From the NCBI RefSeq assembly GCF_006546985.1, contig NZ_VATK01000011.1:62001-126000 (forward strand): 64,000 nt of DNA, read 5' to 3'. Below the pieces are notes generated by a model. That model made no database searches. It was given only the letters and a program-made list of their open reading frames with translations, and was not told where the DNA came from. Source of the stretch: Bacillus sp. 03113 (GTDB lineage Bacteria > Bacillota > Bacilli > Bacillales > Cytobacillaceae). Both the position numbers and the translations under genes were made by a program. Each line of letters starts with the position of its first letter. Position 1 is the stretch's first letter. Shown in pieces: positions 59,609 through 64,000 of this stretch.

Positions 59609-59772
59609 CTATTGTAAAATCTTAAAAGACAAACGATTGTATCTTAAAACAGAAAAATTCGATTGTTAGCTCGTGATTAACACACGTATGATCAAATATT
59701 ATCAAGTGATAAACTAGATCATGTCACCTACTTATGGTAGATTTAATAAAACATAAAAGAAAGGGATTTAGG

Positions 59773-61476
59773 ATGCTTAATCATGTACAGCCGAACTTAG
59801 ATCAATCATTTATAATCGTTGACGGGAATATGTCTTTAACAGATTTAAAAAATAAACTTGATTTGTTTCATTTTGCTGTGATTACAGCAAAGGATTTCTA
59901 TATCATTGGACAAGATGAAATCAACATTTGTCGAGCAGAGGATCAATCGTTACCTATTTATCAATGGATGGAAGCTGTTAACTGGAAGCCATCTTCTGTA
60001 TCGACGATTGATCAGCTTTCAGATGATCATCTTAATTGGAATAGACCGGTTATTGTAAAGGATCAAATGGTCAATAAAATAGAAGGAATTATTACCCCAA
60101 CTCAAAGAGTCCATCATATCACAAAAGAAAACAGCCAATTAAGTGCTTATTTTTATACGCTGGCTGAGACGATAAATGATGCGGTGACAGCCGTTGATCA
60201 AGAGGGTACGGTAATCTGCTGGAATTCGACAGCGGAAGGAACATATAAAATAAAAAAAGAAGCGATACTCGGAAAAAAAATTGGAGAGCACTTTCGATCC
60301 GATTCAATCGTTTTACATGAAATATTAAAGGAAGGAAGGCCTGTTAGAGGTGCGTATCATCGTCCGAATGAGGATACACATGTGCTCATTAATGCATCAC
60401 CAATTAAAAAAGATAATACGATTATTGGGGGTGTTGCAACAGAACATGATATCACTCGGATCATGCGTTTAAATGAAGAATTATCCTCTGCCTTGCCAAT
60501 GCCTGTTTATAAGGAAAATCCATTCTCTGCTATTATCAGTGTTAATCCCGAAGTTAAACAAGCTATAAGTATGGCACAGAAAGTAGCACATGCTGATATT
60601 CCTGTATTGATTACTGGTGAAAAAGGAACGGGGAAAGAGATGTTAGCTCAATCCATTCATTATGGTGGTTCAAAAAGCGGAGGACCATTTGTTTCCATGA
60701 ATTGTTCCATTATTCCTCCAGATTTAATGGAGGTTGAATTATTTGGTTACCAGCAGACATCTTTTACAAATGAAAAGTCATTAGCACAACTGGGGAAGCT
60801 TGAGCAAGCTAGCGGTGGAACGTTATATATCGAAGAGATTGAACATATGCCGCTATTTATTCAAGAGAAACTGATTCATTATCTCGCAGATCATTCCTTT
60901 TCTCGTACAGGTGGGAATGAAATTGTTTCTCCTCAGACACGAATCATTACTTCTACATCATTATCACTTGAGTCGCTGATGAAAAAAGAGAAATTTAATA
61001 AAAAACTTTATTATTATCTATCTGTCATTCATATTGATCTTCCTCCTTTACGTCATCGTACAGAAGATATTGTGAAGTTGACTCAACAATTTGTGAAGGA
61101 ATTTTGCTCGAAGTATCAAAAGCCTGTTCCCGACATTCGATCTGATGTGATGAGAGCTCTCATTAATAATCAGTGGCCAGGAAATATTCGCGAGCTTCGC
61201 AATGTTGTAGAACGATTCATTTTATTAAATGAAAAGAATGTGATCACAGCAGATTATCTTCCTCCGAATTTATCAAACAGTGATGATCTAGAAAGAAAAA
61301 AACATTCATTTGAAAATGACCCTGAATTGGAGGAATTGTTGTCATCAAATGATGAAGCGTTAATGATTGAAAAAGCATTGCTGAAAACGTACGGAAATAA
61401 AAGTGCAGCAGCTACTTTGCTCGGTATATCAAGAGGAACGCTTTATAACAAAATAAAGGAATACGGATTGAGTTAG
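59773..61476 (+). CDS. PAS / AAA+ / Fis transcriptional regulator, probably of the put genes
   Basis: This 567-residue protein has the layout of a sigma-54 activator: an N-terminal domain, a PAS domain (about 130-240, DAVTAVDQEGTVICWNSTAE), an AAA+ domain with Walker A TGEKGTGKEML at about 280-290, and a Fis-type helix-turn-helix at the C-terminus (YGNKSAAATLLGISRGTLYN). However, the GAFTGA loop is replaced by TSFTNE (residues 329-334), and Walker B reads GGTLYIEEIEHM with Glu where Asp is usual. It may therefore act like TyrR, without sigma-54. ATG 59773 follows AAGGGA. It is downstream of putBC, behind a terminator. Confidence 0.85.
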   Translation: MLNHVQPNLDQSFIIVDGNMSLTDLKNKLDLFHFAVITAKDFYIIGQDEINICRAEDQSLPIYQWMEAVNWKPSSVSTIDQLSDDHLNWNRPVIVKDQMVNKIEGIITPTQRVHHITKENSQLSAYFYTLAETINDAVTAVDQEGTVICWNSTAEGTYKIKKEAILGKKIGEHFRSDSIVLHEILKEGRPVRGAYHRPNEDTHVLINASPIKKDNTIIGGVATEHDITRIMRLNEELSSALPMPVYKENPFSAIISVNPEVKQAISMAQKVAHADIPVLITGEKGTGKEMLAQSIHYGGSKSGGPFVSMNCSIIPPDLMEVELFGYQQTSFTNEKSLAQLGKLEQASGGTLYIEEIEHMPLFIQEKLIHYLADHSFSRTGGNEIVSPQTRIITSTSLSLESLMKKEKFNKKLYYYLSVIHIDLPPLRHRTEDIVKLTQQFVKEFCSKYQKPVPDIRSDVMRALINNQWPGNIRELRNVVERFILLNEKNVITADYLPPNLSNSDDLERKKHSFENDPELEELLSSNDEALMIEKALLKTYGNKSAAATLLGISRGTLYNKIKEYGLS

Positions 61477-61509
61477 TATAGTCATCCAACACCTCCTAAC
61501 TTCTTAATG

Positions 61510-61540
61510 ATCCTGCCATTTTTTTAATGGCAGGATTTTG
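61510..61540 (+). terminator. Terminator after the regulator gene
   Basis: ATCCTGCCATT (61510-61520) pairs perfectly with AATGGCAGGAT (61526-61536), then TTTT. Confidence 0.85.
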
Positions 61541-61769
61541 ATATACTCTTCATTTTTTTAAACATCTATCTCTAGAGTGTCGTATAAACAGTAGGCTATC
61601 CACCTCAACCATCCTCCCAATAAATTTTTCATAAGAATCTCCATTGAGGCTTCTGGCCTTGAAAATTCTCATAACCTGTCTCATTTGTTCATATATTGAA
61701 TAACAACGTTAGGTGAGTGAAGGAGATAATGACCTGAAAGGGACGTTCCATCTAGAAAGGGAGATGTAG

Positions 61770-63212
61770 ATGAATCGGAAATTGCTTTTATTATTTATTG
61801 GATGTTCCTTATTGATTGGTGCTGGTGGAACTTATGCAGGAATGAGCTGGTTTGAAAAAAAACAAGAAAATGCTTACTTTAATACAAAATCGAATGCAAA
61901 GGAGTATCCATTTTTATCGAAGGTCAGCCAAGCTTATGAGCTTATTTACGACAATTATGTTGAGGAAGTAAATAGAAGCAAGCTTGCGGAAGGAGCCATA
62001 CAAGGAATGCTTTCAACCCTGAATGATCCATACTCTGTGTACATGAATCAAGAGGTGTCACAGCAATTTAATCGTTCGCTAAAATCTTCTTTTGAAGGAA
62101 TTGGTGCTGAAATGAGCATGGAGGATGGCAAAATGATCATTGTGGCCCCTTTTAAAAATTCACCAGCAGAAAAAGCAGGATTAAAAGCAAATGATCAAAT
62201 ATTAAAGGTAGATGGAGTGAGTGTAAAAGGGTTAGATTTGTATGAGACGACCTTAAAAATTAGAGGGGTAAAAGGAACGGTTGTAAAGCTAGAGGTAGCA
62301 AGACAAGGGTTAAAAAAACCAATGATTGTTTCTGTAAAAAGAGATGAAATTCCACATCTGACAGTAAATGCTGATGTAAAAGAATATAGTGGCAAAAAAA
62401 TAGGATACATTGCGATTACTTCTTTTTCAGAAAATACAGCCATAGAAATGAAGAAGGAACTAACTAACATGGAAAAGGATGACATTCAGGGTTTAATCAT
62501 GGATGTCCGTGGTAATCCAGGGGGCTATTTGTCCAGTGTTCAAGAGATATTGCAAGAGTTTGTGACGAAAAAGAAACCCTATATTCAAATTGAAAAAAGA
62601 AACGGGGATAGGATGGAATATTTCTCACAATTAGAAAAAAAGAAATCATACCCAATCTCGGTGCTAATTGATCAAGGAAGTGCATCTGCTTCTGAAATAT
62701 TGGCAGGTGCCTTACATGAAGCAGAAGGTTATCCGCTTGTTGGAGAAAAAACGTTTGGAAAGGGGACCGTCCAGGAGGCTGTACCAATGAAAGATGGAAG
62801 TCAAATTAAGCTTACCTTATATAAATGGCTAACGCCTAATGGAGTGTGGATTCATAAAAAAGGGATTGAGCCTACAATAGAGGTTAAACAGCCAGAATTA
62901 TTTCACAATCATCCTATTCAGCTTGAAAAAACACTTGAACCGGATATGAATAATGAACAAATAAAAATCGTACAACAAATATTGGATAGTCTAGGACTTT
63001 CTCCTGGAAGGAAGGATGGGTATTTTAGTGAACGAACAGCAACTGCTGTGAAAGCCTTTCAACAACAACATGATTTGAAGGTAACGGGATTTGTCGATAA
63101 AGAAACAGCATCTATTCTTGAAAAAGCAGTTCGTACTGAAATAGCAAAGGAAGAAAACGATCTCCAGCTTCAAATTGCTATTCGCATCACAGCAAACAAA
63201 ACAGAAGATTAA
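61770..63212 (+). CDS. ctpB: Carboxy-terminal processing protease CtpB-like (S41)
   Basis: This secreted or membrane-anchored PDZ protease has 480 residues: an N-terminal membrane helix (LLLLFIGCSLLIGAGGTYAG), a PDZ domain (about 100-185, APFKNSPAEKAGLKANDQIL), an S41 catalytic domain, and a C-terminal peptidoglycan-binding domain (LGLSPGRKDGYFSERTATAVKAF). The likely catalytic set is Ser306 in GSASASEI, Lys331 in TFGKGTVQ and Gln335, the same spacing as in B. subtilis CtpB, which activates SigK during sporulation by cleaving SpoIVFA. ATG 61770 follows GGGAG. The order near ftsEX is conserved. Confidence 0.92.
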   Translation: MNRKLLLLFIGCSLLIGAGGTYAGMSWFEKKQENAYFNTKSNAKEYPFLSKVSQAYELIYDNYVEEVNRSKLAEGAIQGMLSTLNDPYSVYMNQEVSQQFNRSLKSSFEGIGAEMSMEDGKMIIVAPFKNSPAEKAGLKANDQILKVDGVSVKGLDLYETTLKIRGVKGTVVKLEVARQGLKKPMIVSVKRDEIPHLTVNADVKEYSGKKIGYIAITSFSENTAIEMKKELTNMEKDDIQGLIMDVRGNPGGYLSSVQEILQEFVTKKKPYIQIEKRNGDRMEYFSQLEKKKSYPISVLIDQGSASASEILAGALHEAEGYPLVGEKTFGKGTVQEAVPMKDGSQIKLTLYKWLTPNGVWIHKKGIEPTIEVKQPELFHNHPIQLEKTLEPDMNNEQIKIVQQILDSLGLSPGRKDGYFSERTATAVKAFQQQHDLKVTGFVDKETASILEKAVRTEIAKEENDLQLQIAIRITANKTED

Positions 63213-63247
63213 ATTCTAATACCTGTTAAAGAACATAGTAAGAAACC

Positions 63248-63384
63248 GATTTTTTAATCATTCGTGTGAAACGCTGTTTCACACGCCTTGAAGCGTAGCT
63301 TCAAGGTAGCATGGTTTTCATGAAACACAGGGAGAAAGTTCACTTGTTCCCTGTGTTTCATGAAGGCTAAATGATTCAAAAATC
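63248..63384. repeat. Multi-hairpin element with outer stem
   Basis: An outer stem, 63248-63262 with 63370-63384 (14 of 15 paired), encloses three perfect hairpins: CGTGTGAAAC/GTTTCACACG (63263-63285), CCTTGAAGC/GCTTCAAGG (63286-63306), and a 16-bp stem 63317-63332 with 63349-63364. The hairpins are nearly contiguous, so the transcript would fold into a four-way junction. It lies between ctpB and a convergent gene, and it has no coding frame. Confidence 0.75.
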
Positions 63385-63406
63385 AACTAATTAACATAGC
63401 CTAACT

Positions 63407-63437
63407 AAAAAAACAAGCACCACTGAAATGGTGCTTG
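63407..63437 (-). terminator. Terminator of the permease gene
   Basis: CAAGCACCA (63414-63422) pairs perfectly with TGGTGCTTG (63429-63437). On the minus strand it is followed by a run of seven T, so it ends transcription of the gene at 63459. Confidence 0.88.
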
Positions 63438-63458
63438 CTCATTGAAATAGCTAAGAGC

Positions 63459-64000
63459 TTACTTATGGAATCGGTAAGGTACGGTTGAAACAATAACGTT
63501 TTTCTTATAAAGCAAGTATACTCGCAATAAAACGCTCGATTGGTTATGCAGGATGTTATGCCAGCTCTTTTTTGGAATAAATTGTGGGATCAGTACGGTT
63601 ACAGAATAGTTATTTTTATCTGATTTACTTTCAATCGTATCCACAAATTTGGAAATCGGTGACAGGATGCTTCGATAGGAGGAGAATAATGTCACTAATC
63701 GAATTTCTGGTTTCCATTTTTTCCACTTTTCCTCAAATTGCTGTTCACTTTCTCTGTCAAATGCAATATAAACAGCAACTACATAATCTCCAATGGATTG
63801 TGCGTAATTTAAAGAGTGCTCAACAACTCTTGTGATGCCTGCAACTGGTACAATCACTACATTTCCTTCAATCTTTTCAGGAAGCTCATCCGGTTTAATT
63901 CGCAGTTGTTCGCCAACAGCATCATAATGTTTGTTGATCCGATGAAAAATGTAAACGATAATGGGTAGAAAGATTAGTACTGACCATACTTGTGTAAATT
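63459..64000 (-). CDS. APC-superfamily permease (KimA/YdaO-like), C-terminal part
   Basis: The gene enters from the right edge; the last 180 codons are present. A final membrane helix (VWSVLIFLPIIVYIFH) leads into RINKHYDAVGEQLRIKP and a soluble domain of the universal-stress-protein kind (NVVIVPVAGITRVVEHSLNY, YVVAVYIAFDRESEQQFEEK, VTVLIPQFIPKKSWHN). This topology and wording match the C-terminus of APC permeases such as the potassium importer KimA (YdaO) of B. subtilis. Identity with KimA is likely but cannot be proven from the fragment; its start and any upstream riboswitch are outside the window. Confidence 0.8.
   Translation of the reverse strand, partial: FTQVWSVLIFLPIIVYIFHRINKHYDAVGEQLRIKPDELPEKIEGNVVIVPVAGITRVVEHSLNYAQSIGDYVVAVYIAFDRESEQQFEEKWKKWKPEIRLVTLFSSYRSILSPISKFVDTIESKSDKNNYSVTVLIPQFIPKKSWHNILHNQSSVLLRVYLLYKKNVIVSTVPYRFHK

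Noticed and set aside
1-64000. CRISPR arrays, tRNA or rRNA genes, IS transposases, prophage genes
   Set aside because: I looked for regularly spaced direct repeats, tRNA-type cloverleaves and transposase motifs and saw none. The multi-hairpin element at 63248 has a four-way junction but lacks the conserved tRNA bases and lengths.

Overview
The window is a low-GC, gene-dense Firmicutes chromosome segment, almost certainly from a Bacillaceae species (Bacillus sensu lato). The support is strong: AGGAGG-type ribosome binding sites, many TTG/GTG starts, TAAA-N14/15-GCCGATAT SigD promoters, and a gene order that follows the Bacillus subtilis degS-degU / comF / flgM-flgL / fliW-csrA / hag / fliDST / hpf / secA / prfB / ftsEX / ctpB chromosome block. 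I saw no tRNA, rRNA, CRISPR array, transposase or prophage gene. The genus cannot be fixed from the sequence alone.

Layout. 1-8060: the 5' part of a LytR-CpsA-Psr ligase gene on the minus strand, then a plus-strand polysaccharide locus (three GT2 glycosyltransferases, a Wzy-like membrane polymerase/ligase, and rmlA-rmlC-rmlB-rmlD for dTDP-L-rhamnose). 8473-16553: tagO, yvyE, degS-degU, a DegV/FakB protein, comFA-comFC and yvyF. 16571-23062: the late flagellar genes flgM-flgN-flgK-flgL, yviE-fliW-csrA and hag. 23090-35744: an accessory block lying between hag and flaG. It holds a DsbA-like protein, an AhpD-like protein with an SsuCBA-type ABC importer, an XRE/membrane pair, a cupin, a DUF3889 protein, a GNAT, a DoxX protein, and a two-component system with an ABC exporter. 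35842-39431: flaG-fliD-fliS-fliT and hpf. 39455-47285: structured repeats, metE under a cobalamin riboswitch, a secreted amidase, and a SEC-C/TPR protein. 47465-56664: secA, prfB (with programmed frameshift), a YitT protein, cytochrome c-551, ftsE-ftsX and an M23 endopeptidase. 56852-63212: proline catabolism (putB, putC, a PAS/AAA+/Fis regulator) and ctpB. 63459-64000: the 3' part of an APC permease gene.

Main observation. The flagellin gene hag is split by a 369-nt group I intron (22541-22909). The first exon runs into a stop four codons past the splice site, and the missing C-terminal helix of flagellin is encoded from 22910 to 23020. The P, Q, R and S core elements of a group I ribozyme and a P1 helix with a U.G splice-site pair can all be read in the sequence, so flagellin of full length should be made only after RNA splicing. 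The hag leader also carries a SigD promoter, a 5' hairpin and two hairpin-displayed GGA motifs fitting CsrA, whose gene sits just upstream with fliW.

Other points of interest are a 137-nt element with an outer stem enclosing three perfect hairpins (63248-63384), a structured element after hpf, two copies of a dispersed repeat (39666-39842 and 47121-47276), a sigma-54-activator-like regulator lacking the GAFTGA motif together with two palindromes before putB, and a SEC-C protein encoded next to secA whose zinc-binding tail resembles that of SecA.
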